A stretch of DNA of 64,000 bases from Saprospiraceae bacterium (GTDB lineage Bacteria > Bacteroidota > Bacteroidia > Chitinophagales > Saprospiraceae). Positions 57,430 through 64,000 of this stretch are shown in pieces. The stretch spans positions 62,001 to 126,000 of the forward strand of contig JAHDGJ010000007.1 of assembly GCA_020627705.1 (NCBI GenBank), in the 5' to 3' direction. The notes beneath the pieces were generated by a model. The model made no database searches. It was not told where the DNA came from and saw nothing but the letters and a program-made list of their open reading frames with translations. Numbering within the stretch: position 1 is the stretch's first letter; every line of letters starts with the position of its first letter. Both the position numbers and the translations under genes were made by a program.

Positions 57430-58141
57430 ATATTTTCATACTTCGTCTAACATTACTTCCTTCAATTCTTACAAAATATACTCCACTTACTTCGACATGA
57501 TTTTCAAGCGCTAATTCATTGGGCAAAAAAGAAGAATTAAAAAATGAAATTACTTTCCCGTGAATATCAAAAATAGATATCTTAAACTTTTCATCCATTC
57601 GATTAATAACCCTATCATCATTCAAATTCCCCATTCCAATTAGTTCATTGCAACGAAGTTCAAATCTTAAGGATTCTTGAATAACACAATTATGTTCTGC
57701 TAAATCATCCTCCAGAAAATAATTCACGAGATATTCATTATCACAAAAATCAAGAATTTCGAAATTGCCGAGCTCGTCCAAACAATATAACCCTAATTCA
57801 TATTGTATGTATTGATTTCCATCTCCATTCTTACAAGGTGGAGCATCAAAACAATAATGAATACGAGTACTCCTATCACCACTCACAATTAAATCACTAT
57901 ATAATGGCTCGAATATTAAATTACTGCCATCGGATATACCTAAATGTAAATCACAAAAAAAACCATTCTCAATTTCTTCGGAAAAATTAATGTAAAAACA
58001 GAATTCATTATGTATGCTTTTCGACCCACTCGGATCACCTCCATTTCCACTTTTACCGGATTTATTAAATACGCCCTGGCTTATTCCACAAACACTACAA
58101 AAAACCAAACACATAATTGTCGAAATAAAAATCTTTCTCAT
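57416..58141 (-). CDS. Small Cys-rich T9SS-exported protein
   Basis: 241 residues. Signal peptide (MRKIFISTIMCLVFCSVCGI), a Cys-rich middle (FCFYINF, FFCDLHLGI, YCFDAPPCKNGDGN, DFCDNEY, FELRCNEL), and a T9SS-type C-terminal domain (KISIFDIHGKVISFFNSSFL, SGVYFVRIEG, SMKIYVVK). No other domain recognised. First gene of an operon with the CHAT protein (14-bp overlap), which suggests it is the substrate, partner or sensor of the CHAT protein (inference). Confidence 0.8.
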   Translation of the reverse strand: MRKIFISTIMCLVFCSVCGISQGVFNKSGKSGNGGDPSGSKSIHNEFCFYINFSEEIENGFFCDLHLGISDGSNLIFEPLYSDLIVSGDRSTRIHYCFDAPPCKNGDGNQYIQYELGLYCLDELGNFEILDFCDNEYLVNYFLEDDLAEHNCVIQESLRFELRCNELIGMGNLNDDRVINRMDEKFKISIFDIHGKVISFFNSSFLPNELALENHVEVSGVYFVRIEGSNVRRSMKIYVVK

Positions 58142-58207
58142 AACAGATAGTTTTCTTAAAAATTAAATAATAGTAATAATCAATCCTCAATACACTAGAA
58201 GCAGTAG

Positions 58208-58247
58208 ATGTAATCAATACTTCGAAAAATTATTTTCCTGATTACAT
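58208..58247. promoter_or_regulatory. 9-bp inverted repeat in the CHAT/sigma divergent region
   Basis: ATGTAATCA (58208-58216) and TGATTACAT (58239-58247) form a perfect inverted repeat, centre to centre 31 bp (about three helical turns). It lies between the divergent starts at 58141 and 58358. Confidence 0.4.
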
Positions 58248-58290
58248 TTAAACCTATTCAGAGTATTCAATAACAAATTATTGCTGGAGA

Positions 58291-58357
58291 CTTACTTAAG
58301 TTATAAATTCTTATCAAGCCCAAAAAGGGAAAGACCATTATTTTTAACTTAAGTAAG
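58291..58357. promoter_or_regulatory. 13-bp perfect inverted repeat abutting the ECF sigma start codon
   Basis: CTTACTTAAGTTA (58291-58303) and TAACTTAAGTAAG (58345-58357) are exact reverse complements 41 bp apart. Each contains the palindrome ACTTAAGT, so there are two equal sites 53 bp apart (five helical turns). The right copy ends directly before the ATG at 58358. It could be a pair of operator sites, or a leader hairpin that controls translation. Confidence 0.6.
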
Positions 58358-58987
58358 ATGCATAGCATTTTCCAAAAACTTGACAAACTGATAATGAATG
58401 ATCAAAATTTAATAGAAAAACTGCGAAGCCAAAAGACTAAAGAAAGGGAGGAAGGCTTGAGAATACTTTACAAAAACAACTATCAACCGATAGAAAATTA
58501 TGTTCTGAAAAACAACGGGTCACCCGAAGACGCTAAGGATATATTTCAAGAGGTAGTTATTGCTTTTTATCATAAAGTAAATGAAACAGATTTCCAACTA
58601 AGCTGTAAACTGTCCACCTTTCTTTTTTCGATGAGCCGGAATCAATGGTTGAAAAAATTACGCTCCAAAAAAATTCATAACGAATACATCTCTGTACAAA
58701 AAGAGCAAGAATTGGTAAGCGAAAACATAGATTATGAAATGGAGTATACTGAGCAACAAATCAAGGTGGCTAATTTACTCAAAGCCTCGGGAGAACGTTG
58801 TATGAAATTATTGCATCTGTTCTATTTCCAACGGATGAGCATGGAAGACATTGCAAGTGAATTTAATTATTCCACGGGTCAAGTGGCTCGGAATCAAAAA
58901 GTCAGGTGCCTAAAAAAAATTAAGGCCTTACTAAAAGATCAAAAAGAACTTAGTGACTATTGGTTGGATGTAAATCCAAGCTCCTAA
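58358..58987 (+). CDS. ECF-type RNA polymerase sigma factor
   Basis: 209 residues. Region 2 at about 40-105 (EDAKDIFQEVVIAFYHKV, LSTFLFSMSRNQWLKKLRSK) and region 4 at about 145-195 (LLHLFYFQRMSMEDIASEFN, then YSTGQVARNQKVRCLKKIK). A Met at 58394 is an alternative start that would put the inverted repeat fully upstream. Followed 11 bp later by a membrane protein gene, and divergent from the CHAT operon. Confidence 0.92.
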   Translation: MHSIFQKLDKLIMNDQNLIEKLRSQKTKEREEGLRILYKNNYQPIENYVLKNNGSPEDAKDIFQEVVIAFYHKVNETDFQLSCKLSTFLFSMSRNQWLKKLRSKKIHNEYISVQKEQELVSENIDYEMEYTEQQIKVANLLKASGERCMKLLHLFYFQRMSMEDIASEFNYSTGQVARNQKVRCLKKIKALLKDQKELSDYWLDVNPSS

Positions 58988-58998
58988 ACTCCATCCTT

Positions 58999-59730
58999 AT
59001 GAAAAAAGAAAAAGTAGACATCCTAATAGATAAGTTGATTTTAAACGAAATCTCCGAATTGGAATTAACCCAATTAGAAGCAGCAATTAGTGAATCACCG
59101 AAAATTCGAAATGAAATAAATTTTCGTAAAGACATAAACAAAAGCATGGAATATCTAGGAAATGAAGACCTAAGAAAACTACTAAACAGAATACACGAAG
59201 AAGAGATTGAAGGCAAGACGGCACCTAAAAAACACCATTGGAAAATCCCTTTATTCTTTCTATTCGCATTAGGAATCGCATTGTTGATTTATCAATTTAC
59301 CAAGCCCGTAAAAATTTCCTCGCATTTAGTTTACGCAGAATACTTTAGTCCATACCCTTCCAGTGAAGAAAGAGGTGAGGATGAGGCTAAATTGATTCAA
59401 GGATTTAAAGCACATTATTCGGACAAAAATTATCAAAAAGCCCTTGATCAAATCAAGCCCATTTTAAATACGCAAAACAATGAAATGAAATTAATGGCAG
59501 GGATCTGTGCTTTAGAATCCGATGACTTTCATTTATCGACTCAGCTATTTAACGACATTTTGAGCACGAAGGATTATTACTTTCAAGATCACGCCAATTG
59601 GTATTTGGCACTTACTTACTTAAAACAAGACAAGATTAAGGAGGCCATTACTATATTGACTCAACTAAAAAATAATCCAAAAGCAGATCACCATAAACAA
59701 GCCATGGAGTTGTTGAAAAAAATAAGGTAA
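58999..59730 (+). CDS. Membrane-anchored TPR protein, probable anti-sigma partner
   Basis: The start at 58999 gives 243 residues. The N-terminal 85 residues are helical and anti-sigma-like in position (ILIDKLILNEISELELTQLE). One membrane helix follows at about 90-107 (IPLFFLFALGIALLIYQF), then a periplasmic TPR-like part (FKAHYSDKNYQKALDQIKPI, ANWYLALTYLKQDKIKEAIT). This layout, directly after an ECF sigma gene, suggests a membrane anti-sigma factor that senses periplasmic state through its TPRs; no HCC zinc motif is present. Confidence 0.78.
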   Translation: MKKEKVDILIDKLILNEISELELTQLEAAISESPKIRNEINFRKDINKSMEYLGNEDLRKLLNRIHEEEIEGKTAPKKHHWKIPLFFLFALGIALLIYQFTKPVKISSHLVYAEYFSPYPSSEERGEDEAKLIQGFKAHYSDKNYQKALDQIKPILNTQNNEMKLMAGICALESDDFHLSTQLFNDILSTKDYYFQDHANWYLALTYLKQDKIKEAITILTQLKNNPKADHHKQAMELLKKIR

Positions 59731-59742
59731 GTTTTTAAGAAA

Positions 59743-59764
59743 CCCTTCCCTTATAAGGGAAGGG
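59743..59764. repeat. 22-bp perfect palindrome
   Basis: CCCTTCCCTTA joined directly to TAAGGGAAGGG, 13 bp after the TPR anti-sigma stop. It may serve as the 3' hairpin of the sigma operon; no T-run follows on the plus strand. Confidence 0.6.
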
Positions 59765-59822
59765 AACTTGTCCCACGTAAAAAAATGAATTTAAGTAGTA
59801 AAGAAAGGGATGGGTAATCATC

Positions 59823-59855
59823 CAAAAAAAACGGGAGGCCCCATCGGGCCTCCCG
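59823..59855 (-). terminator. GC-rich terminator of the lipoprotein gene
   Basis: CGGGAGGCCC (59832-59841), loop CATC, GGGCCTCCCG (59846-59855). The A-run at 59824-59831 gives the T-tail on the minus strand. It lies 44 bp past the stop of the gene at 59899. Confidence 0.88.
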
Positions 59856-59898
59856 CTCTAGTAGTAGATAGTTGTTCAAGCCTTTGTGTAAATCCGGG

Positions 59899-61083
59899 CT
59901 AGAACACAAACGTGTGTAAATGCCTTTCGACACTGTTCTTTATATGACGGGCTGCAATCATAGTCATTTCGTAGTCGCTGGGAAAGTCTTCAACAATACG
60001 CTTGGTCCTGATGTGCTTGCCACAAAGCGCTCTGCTGTCTCCCCAAAAATCTAATCCTTCCTCCTCAAAGTTTGCCGTGACACGGATCGGTTCTACATCC
60101 AATACTTCCCCGGTTCTTAAATCCAAATAAGTCAGACTGGCCAAGGCCTTTGCTTGTTTGTGGCGCTCGATGTGTATTACATCAGCATACACTTTTTTGA
60201 ACTTCTTCTTTTTGACTTTCTCAATCGTATATAAGGTATTGCCCAACGAATCCTGGCCTACCTCTTTTTTCTTCTCTATCCATTTGAAGCCATCCTCCAC
60301 CCGCGCCTCATCTCTGTGGCGGTCTACTACCTCTGACTCTGGGCTGATGTGCAAATCTTCTAAGCTCAAGGTTGCTCGATAATCCATCGGCCAATCTCCA
60401 ATGTGCCCAGAAAAATATTCGATCCAAAAACTGTTGAGTTTGGCATAGTTCATCGCCAAGGCATGCTGCTCAAAATTTTCTGGCATGATCACTGGCGCTT
60501 CATTGGTCATTTGCAACAGCACTCTTGTCTTCCCAAGGTCGTGTGCTCTTTTCATCAAAGCATCTTTGTCCTTATAGTGGCGGGTGTATTTATCAGTGTG
60601 CTGCAAACGATCAAACGCTCTACGAGCTGCCAATTTATCTCCACTTTCCGCTTCGGCGAGGGAAACCAACGCTCGATCATAATGATAGGCCGTAGCCAAA
60701 TCACCATACTTGATCATAGAAGAAGCTGCCTCGACAAATTCGAATTGCGCCATATAACCATCCTTACTTACCAATGGTAAAAAAGGCGAAATCTTCTCTT
60801 GACGGTTTAAGATGACAGCATAGGCATCATAGATGCGGTCGTAATTTTCAGGGTTTTCCTGAGCAATTAGATAGCTGATGCGATCAATGTCTCTTTGATT
60901 CACTCTGTAAAAGGCTTCTTCCAGAGCTTTGACATGTTTTGTCTTTTTCCTCTTTTTCCCGTGAAGTTTTTCGGCCGCATAAAAGATGGCTTTGTCATAC
61001 TCACCCCTATCGACCATTTTTTGGATATTCTTACACGAACTAAAGAGAAATGCGATAATTAAAACTGCGTAAATTTTTCTCAT
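59899..61083 (-). CDS. Large lipoprotein of unknown function, TPR-like N-terminus
   Basis: The start at 61083 (MRKIYAVLIIAFLFSSC) gives a lipobox FSSC|K and 394 residues; three codons upstream are not needed. The first half is helical, with repeat-like units (DRGEYDKAIFYAAEKLHGKK, ATAYHYDRALVSLAEAESGD). The second half is beta-like and rich in Arg/Lys (YTIEKVKKKKFKKVYADVIH). No family recognised with certainty. Single-gene unit with its own terminator. Confidence 0.8.
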   Translation of the reverse strand: MRKIYAVLIIAFLFSSCKNIQKMVDRGEYDKAIFYAAEKLHGKKRKKTKHVKALEEAFYRVNQRDIDRISYLIAQENPENYDRIYDAYAVILNRQEKISPFLPLVSKDGYMAQFEFVEAASSMIKYGDLATAYHYDRALVSLAEAESGDKLAARRAFDRLQHTDKYTRHYKDKDALMKRAHDLGKTRVLLQMTNEAPVIMPENFEQHALAMNYAKLNSFWIEYFSGHIGDWPMDYRATLSLEDLHISPESEVVDRHRDEARVEDGFKWIEKKKEVGQDSLGNTLYTIEKVKKKKFKKVYADVIHIERHKQAKALASLTYLDLRTGEVLDVEPIRVTANFEEEGLDFWGDSRALCGKHIRTKRIVEDFPSDYEMTMIAARHIKNSVERHLHTFVF

Positions 61084-61265
61084 AGTCGTCAATTTTGTGA
61101 CAGTTAAACTGCCGGTGAATAATGCGCTTATGTATAAAGATCACGCACTTATTGCGTATATGAAGAAAATGTCACACGGTTTAATGCAGCTTTAACCAGA
61201 CTCTTATCAAGGTGTTAAGAAGAAGATCATTGCCCCATCCAAAACTGTTAAGGTTTATAAAAATT

Positions 61266-61940
61266 TTAAAGGTCTTTGGCAAATTTTGACCATGAGCCAC
61301 TGAGGGTTTCTTCAAAAATGTTTTTGCGGAGTAAGGTCAAATAAGAGTCACGATCCAAATCTTGGCCTCCCAAAGACTTGAGGTGCGGGTTTTCTATCTG
61401 GCAATCTATAAGCCAAAATCCCAATTTTTTTAGAAGCATGCTCAACTTGATTAAAGCAAACTTAGAGGCATTGGATTTGAGAGCAAACATAGACTCTCCA
61501 GCGAATACTTTACCCAGCGCTACCCCATAAAGTCCACCTACCAATTGGTGGTCTTCCCATACCTCCACCGAATGGCAAAGGCCTTGATGATGCAAGTTTT
61601 TGTAAGCTGCAATCATATCTTCGGTAATCCAGGTCTCTCCGCCTTGACCAACTCTGGGTGTGGTTTGACAATGTCGGATAACCTCTTCGAAGCATTGATC
61701 AAATGTTATCTCAAATTTATTTTGATTGAGGTAGGGCCTCATGCTTTTCGAAATTTTGATTTGGTCAGGATACAACACAAATCTAGGATCGGGGCTCCAC
61801 CAAACGATCGGGTCATCCTCATTAAACCAAGGGAAGATCCCCCATTGATAGGCAAGTTTTAAGCGTTGGGCACTGAGGTCTCCACCTACAGCTAAAATGC
61901 CATCGGATAAAGCTTGGGTTGGATGAGGAAAATACAGCAC
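61266..61940 (-). CDS. aat: Leucyl/phenylalanyl-tRNA-protein transferase
   Basis: Aat adds Leu or Phe to N-terminal Arg/Lys, making N-degrons for ClpS/ClpAP. The 224 residues match the family: GILAVGGDLSAQRLKLAYQW, GIFPWF, WWSPDPRFVL, ESMFALKSNASKFALIKL and LIDCQIENPHLKSLGG. The start is a GTG at 61940; family members often begin within a few residues of FPHP. Lies just beyond clpS on the same strand, with a terminator between. Confidence 0.95.
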   Translation of the reverse strand: MLYFPHPTQALSDGILAVGGDLSAQRLKLAYQWGIFPWFNEDDPIVWWSPDPRFVLYPDQIKISKSMRPYLNQNKFEITFDQCFEEVIRHCQTTPRVGQGGETWITEDMIAAYKNLHHQGLCHSVEVWEDHQLVGGLYGVALGKVFAGESMFALKSNASKFALIKLSMLLKKLGFWLIDCQIENPHLKSLGGQDLDRDSYLTLLRKNIFEETLSGSWSKFAKDL

Positions 61941-61969
61941 AGCGTTATTTGGTTATACCCAAAAATAAA

Positions 61970-62001
61970 AAAGGTGAGTAAAAGTTATTTTACTCACCTT
62001 T
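61970..62001 (-). terminator. Terminator between clpS and aat
   Basis: AAAGGTGAGTAAAA (61970-61983), loop GTTA, TTTTACTCACCTTT (61988-62001), a perfect 14-bp stem. On the minus strand it is followed by T-rich sequence. It probably ends the clpS transcript. Confidence 0.88.
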
Positions 62002-62022
62002 CTATTCGTTGGGACGAATGTT

Positions 62023-62331
62023 TTATTTCTCTATCGTAGTTTCTATAACTGCTGATAATCCTCGATCCACTAGGGCATCTTTCATAGGTTTCAACAAATT
62101 GAAATTACCCGTTTTCACCACGGCCTTTCCTTTGTAATGTACTAGTAAGGATAATTGTTCGGATTGCTCAAAGGTGTGAGAGCAAATCTCCATAAAACTC
62201 TGGATTACCCAGTCAAAAGTATTAAAGTCATCATTGTAAACTATAAGCTGAGATTTTTCTCCTGTTATAGTTTCTTTTTCTGTCATTACATCCTCTAAGC
62301 CCTCAACGGACATTGTTGATAAATCAACCAT
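62023..62331 (-). CDS. clpS: ClpS-family ATP-dependent Clp protease adaptor
   Basis: 102 residues with a loose N-terminal tail (about 1-25) and the ClpS core: LIVYNDDFNTFDWVIQSFME, then HTFEQSEQLSLLVHYKGKAV. The substrate-binding NDD..TF.WV motif is present. ClpS passes N-degron proteins to ClpA/ClpC. Here it lies 19 bp after the peroxiredoxin gene and ahead of aat. Starts at M7 or M16 are also possible. Confidence 0.9.
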   Translation of the reverse strand: MVDLSTMSVEGLEDVMTEKETITGEKSQLIVYNDDFNTFDWVIQSFMEICSHTFEQSEQLSLLVHYKGKAVVKTGNFNLLKPMKDALVDRGLSAVIETTIEK

Positions 62332-62349
62332 TGATAAACAATTATGCGA

Positions 62350-62820
62350 TTAACTAATCTGTTCTAAAACAGCTTTTATCTCGGAAAAATTGGGTAGGTC
62401 TCCTGCACTTTCAAGAACCTCTGCGTACTTTATCACTCCCTCTTTATCAATTACAAAAGCAGATCTTTTTGACACTCCGTTCATATCGAGAACGAAATTT
62501 GCGTACAGCGCCCCATATGCCCGACTTACATCTTTATTAAAGTCAGAGAGTAAAGGGAAATTCAAATTGTTTTCCGCTTTAAACTTCTCCAAAGTAAATA
62601 AAGAATCTACAGATATAGCAAGAATTTGTGTATTTAATTTTTCGTAAACCTTCAGGTTATCATTTGTTGTACAAAGTTCATCAGTACATACCCCTGTAAA
62701 CGCTAAAGGGAAAAATAACAAGAGCACATTTTGGCCCTCGAAATCAGACAGACTTACTGGTTCTGTTTTGGTATTTCTTAAAGAAAAATGTGGTGCTTTA
62801 TCTCCTACTTGTATGTTCAT
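62350..62820 (-). CDS. Peroxiredoxin (AhpC/TSA-type, AhpE-like)
   Basis: 156 residues: IQVGDKAPHFSLRNTKTEPV, then LLFFPLAFTGVCTDELCTTN with the peroxidatic Cys in FTGVCT and a second Cys five residues on (ELC). Downstream KRSAFVIDKEGVIKYAEV is the usual Arg-containing region. The ELC Cys could resolve the sulfenate. A -7 box (62841-62848) lies 20 bp before the ATG. Probably co-transcribed with clpS. Confidence 0.9.
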   Translation of the reverse strand: MNIQVGDKAPHFSLRNTKTEPVSLSDFEGQNVLLLFFPLAFTGVCTDELCTTNDNLKVYEKLNTQILAISVDSLFTLEKFKAENNLNFPLLSDFNKDVSRAYGALYANFVLDMNGVSKRSAFVIDKEGVIKYAEVLESAGDLPNFSEIKAVLEQIS

Positions 62821-62840
62821 CTTTTCAATTTAAACAGCCG

Positions 62841-62848
62841 CAAAAGTA
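62841..62848 (-). promoter_or_regulatory. -7 box TACTTTTG of the peroxiredoxin-clpS unit
   Basis: On the minus strand TACTTTTG matches TAnnTTTG, 20 bp upstream of the ATG at 62820. The -33 region is not clear. Confidence 0.5.
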
Positions 62849-62958
62849 AACCAATTCTTTCAATGACATAGGTATAATTTGGGGAATGAAATCCCATTCT
62901 ATGTCTTTTAACTCTTTACGCTAATAACTAGCATAATATCAATGCCTATTTTTACCTC

Positions 62959-63855
62959 GTGATTTCAAAAAACAAGGCGTATTTATTTATACATATCAGT
63001 GTTTTCCTTTGGGGATTCACCGCGATCCTAGGGAGAGTTATAGAAAGTACCGCTTATGCCATTGTTTTTTGGCGCGTGCTTTTTACTTCCATAAGTCTTT
63101 TTGTTATTCTTTGGGTATTGAAAAAACTACGATGGCCCAACCGAAAAATGCTCCTGATTTATATGGGCATTGGCGTTTTGGTGGCCTTGCATTGGATCAC
63201 CTTTTATGGTGCTGTAAAACTGGCTAATGCTTCTGTGGCCTTAGTCTGCTTTGCAACCACAAGTTTTTTCACCTCTTTGATCGAACCCGTTTTGGTAAAA
63301 TCCAAATTTAGTTACCTCGATCTCGGGATAGGGCTTATCATCATACCTTCCATGATTTTTATCGTAAATGGCTTGGATGCAAGTTTTCAAAATGGGATTA
63401 TCGTTGGTTTGATTTCCGCCATATTGGCTTGTACTTTTTCGAGCCTAAATAAAAAGTACATTGATAAAGAAGACCCCATCGTAATCTCCTTTCTAGAAAT
63501 AGGAGCAGGCACGTTATTCTTAGCCGTGTTGTTCCCTGTAGTGTTTCTCATAGATGCAGGGGTGCAGTTTTTGCCTATTGCTTCTAAGGATTGGTATTAT
63601 CTTCTACTCTTGGCATTGGGATGCACGACGCTCCCTTATATTTTGTCAATGTATGCCCTCAAAAAACTCAGTGCCTTTGCCACTAATCTTGTCGTAAATC
63701 TAGAACCTGTCTATGGCATTATATTGGCCTACATTTTACTTAATGAAAACGAACAGCTCAATGCGAGCTTTTATATTGGCAGCACTCTAATTTGTCTATC
63801 GGTCATGTTTTATCCTATGCTAAAATCTAAATTTGCTCGATATGAATCGACTTGA
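62959..63855 (+). CDS. EamA/DMT-family transporter
   Basis: 298 residues from a GTG start at 62959, with ten predicted membrane helices arranged as two EamA halves. The first half shows FIHISVFLWGFTAILGRVIE and ITFYGAVKLANASVALVC; the second shows LLALGCTTLPYILSMYALKK and NLVVNLEPVYGIILAYILLN. It is a drug/metabolite superfamily permease; substrate unknown. Its end overlaps the methyltransferase start by 14 bp. Confidence 0.9.
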   Translation: MISKNKAYLFIHISVFLWGFTAILGRVIESTAYAIVFWRVLFTSISLFVILWVLKKLRWPNRKMLLIYMGIGVLVALHWITFYGAVKLANASVALVCFATTSFFTSLIEPVLVKSKFSYLDLGIGLIIIPSMIFIVNGLDASFQNGIIVGLISAILACTFSSLNKKYIDKEDPIVISFLEIGAGTLFLAVLFPVVFLIDAGVQFLPIASKDWYYLLLLALGCTTLPYILSMYALKKLSAFATNLVVNLEPVYGIILAYILLNENEQLNASFYIGSTLICLSVMFYPMLKSKFARYEST

Positions 63856-64000
63856 CAAGAGAGAGATCTGGAGTTATTGCGAAAAAGTTTCTTCTGAAGA
63901 ACCGGACTATTTGCGAGCACTTACCAGAGAAACGAATTTAAAAACCCTCGCCCCACAAATGCTGTCCGAGTCTATCATGGGAAGAATGCTGGCATTTATT
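63842..64000 (+). CDS. O-methyltransferase, N-terminal part (runs off window)
   Basis: 53 residues are visible from the ATG at 63842: LDKREIWSYCEKVSSEEPDY, then LRALTRETNLKTLAPQMLSE and MGRMLAF. This is the usual N-terminal arm of class I SAM-dependent O-methyltransferases of the caffeoyl-CoA/catechol type (RETHLK..PRMLSG..QGR). The SAM-binding part lies outside the window. It overlaps the EamA gene by 14 bp. Confidence 0.8.
   Translation, partial: MNRLDKREIWSYCEKVSSEEPDYLRALTRETNLKTLAPQMLSESIMGRMLAFI

Noticed and set aside
59751-59933. 60-residue minus-strand frame overlapping the terminator region
   Set aside because: It runs through the 59823-59855 terminator and the end of the lipoprotein gene; no family signal.
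62865-62905. GACATAG...CTATGTC with inner GGGA...TCCC between peroxiredoxin and EamA genes
   Set aside because: Could be a hairpin, but the arms are short, the loop is long, and there is no T-run or match to a known riboswitch. Not listed as a feature.
1-64000. tRNA, rRNA, CRISPR, IS or integrase genes
   Set aside because: I looked through the gaps on both strands and found no cloverleaf with a TTCGA arm, no regular spacer array, and no transposase or integrase motif.

Overview
This window is a piece of a Bacteroidota chromosome, most likely from the Saprospiria (Lewinella/Haliscomenobacter-like) side of the phylum. That placement is inferred from gene content, not from rRNA. The pointers are type IX secretion (T9SS) C-terminal sorting domains, a SusC-like TonB receptor with a carboxypeptidase-like regulatory domain, the tiny ribosomal protein bTHX, promoter -7 boxes of the TAnnTTTG type, few Shine-Dalgarno sequences, AT-rich DNA, and a CHAT-peptidase/ECF-sigma pairing. 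No rRNA, tRNA, CRISPR array, IS element or prophage was recognised.

Layout. 1-4055: 3'-truncated giant cell-surface protein built of alternating SdrD B-like domains. 4245-8571: an EF-G paralogue with an altered GTPase centre, an extended SDR reductase, and anhydro-MurNAc kinase. 8721-15971: a five-gene operon of TetR regulator, TolC, RND adaptor, RND pump and pdxH. 16025-16256: a decayed membrane-protein gene. 16279-22056: M1 peptidase with an outer-membrane-like C-terminus, lipoproteins, cysQ and a WaaE-like glycosyltransferase. 22053-32252: housekeeping genes (gcvP, metK, FAH hydrolase, trpS, RidA, rpmF with its DUF177 partner, bTHX, fumC, SOD). 32353-39130: a glycosyltransferase and a DUF547 protein whose start codons overlap head to head, an outer-membrane barrel, rbfA, recG, a possible 22-residue membrane peptide with its own terminator, and a double-DTG aspartic protease with PDZ. 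39223-40204: rplU-rpmA, where L27 carries a helix-hairpin-helix tail. 40380-44336: a T9SS-exported protein with nine near-identical tandem repeats. 44427-49585: a five-gene operon joining a TonB receptor, DUF2141 protein, TPR-like protein, LytS-type kinase and LytTR regulator. 49685-54513: proS, a Tyr/Trp/Asn- then Arg/Ser-rich secreted protein, an OmpP1-like porin and an NTF2-like protein. 54568-59730: a divergent cluster of T9SS cargo plus CHAT-TPR protein against ECF sigma factor plus TPR membrane protein, with striking inverted repeats between them. 59899-64000: lipoprotein, aat and clpS (two steps of the N-degron pathway side by side), peroxiredoxin, EamA transporter and the start of an O-methyltransferase.

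The strongest candidates for something not well described are the CHAT/T9SS-cargo/ECF-sigma cluster, the L27-HhH fusion, the EF-G paralogue lacking the catalytic histidine, the five-gene receptor-kinase operon, and the two large repeat proteins. All functional statements come from motif reading; no database search was run.
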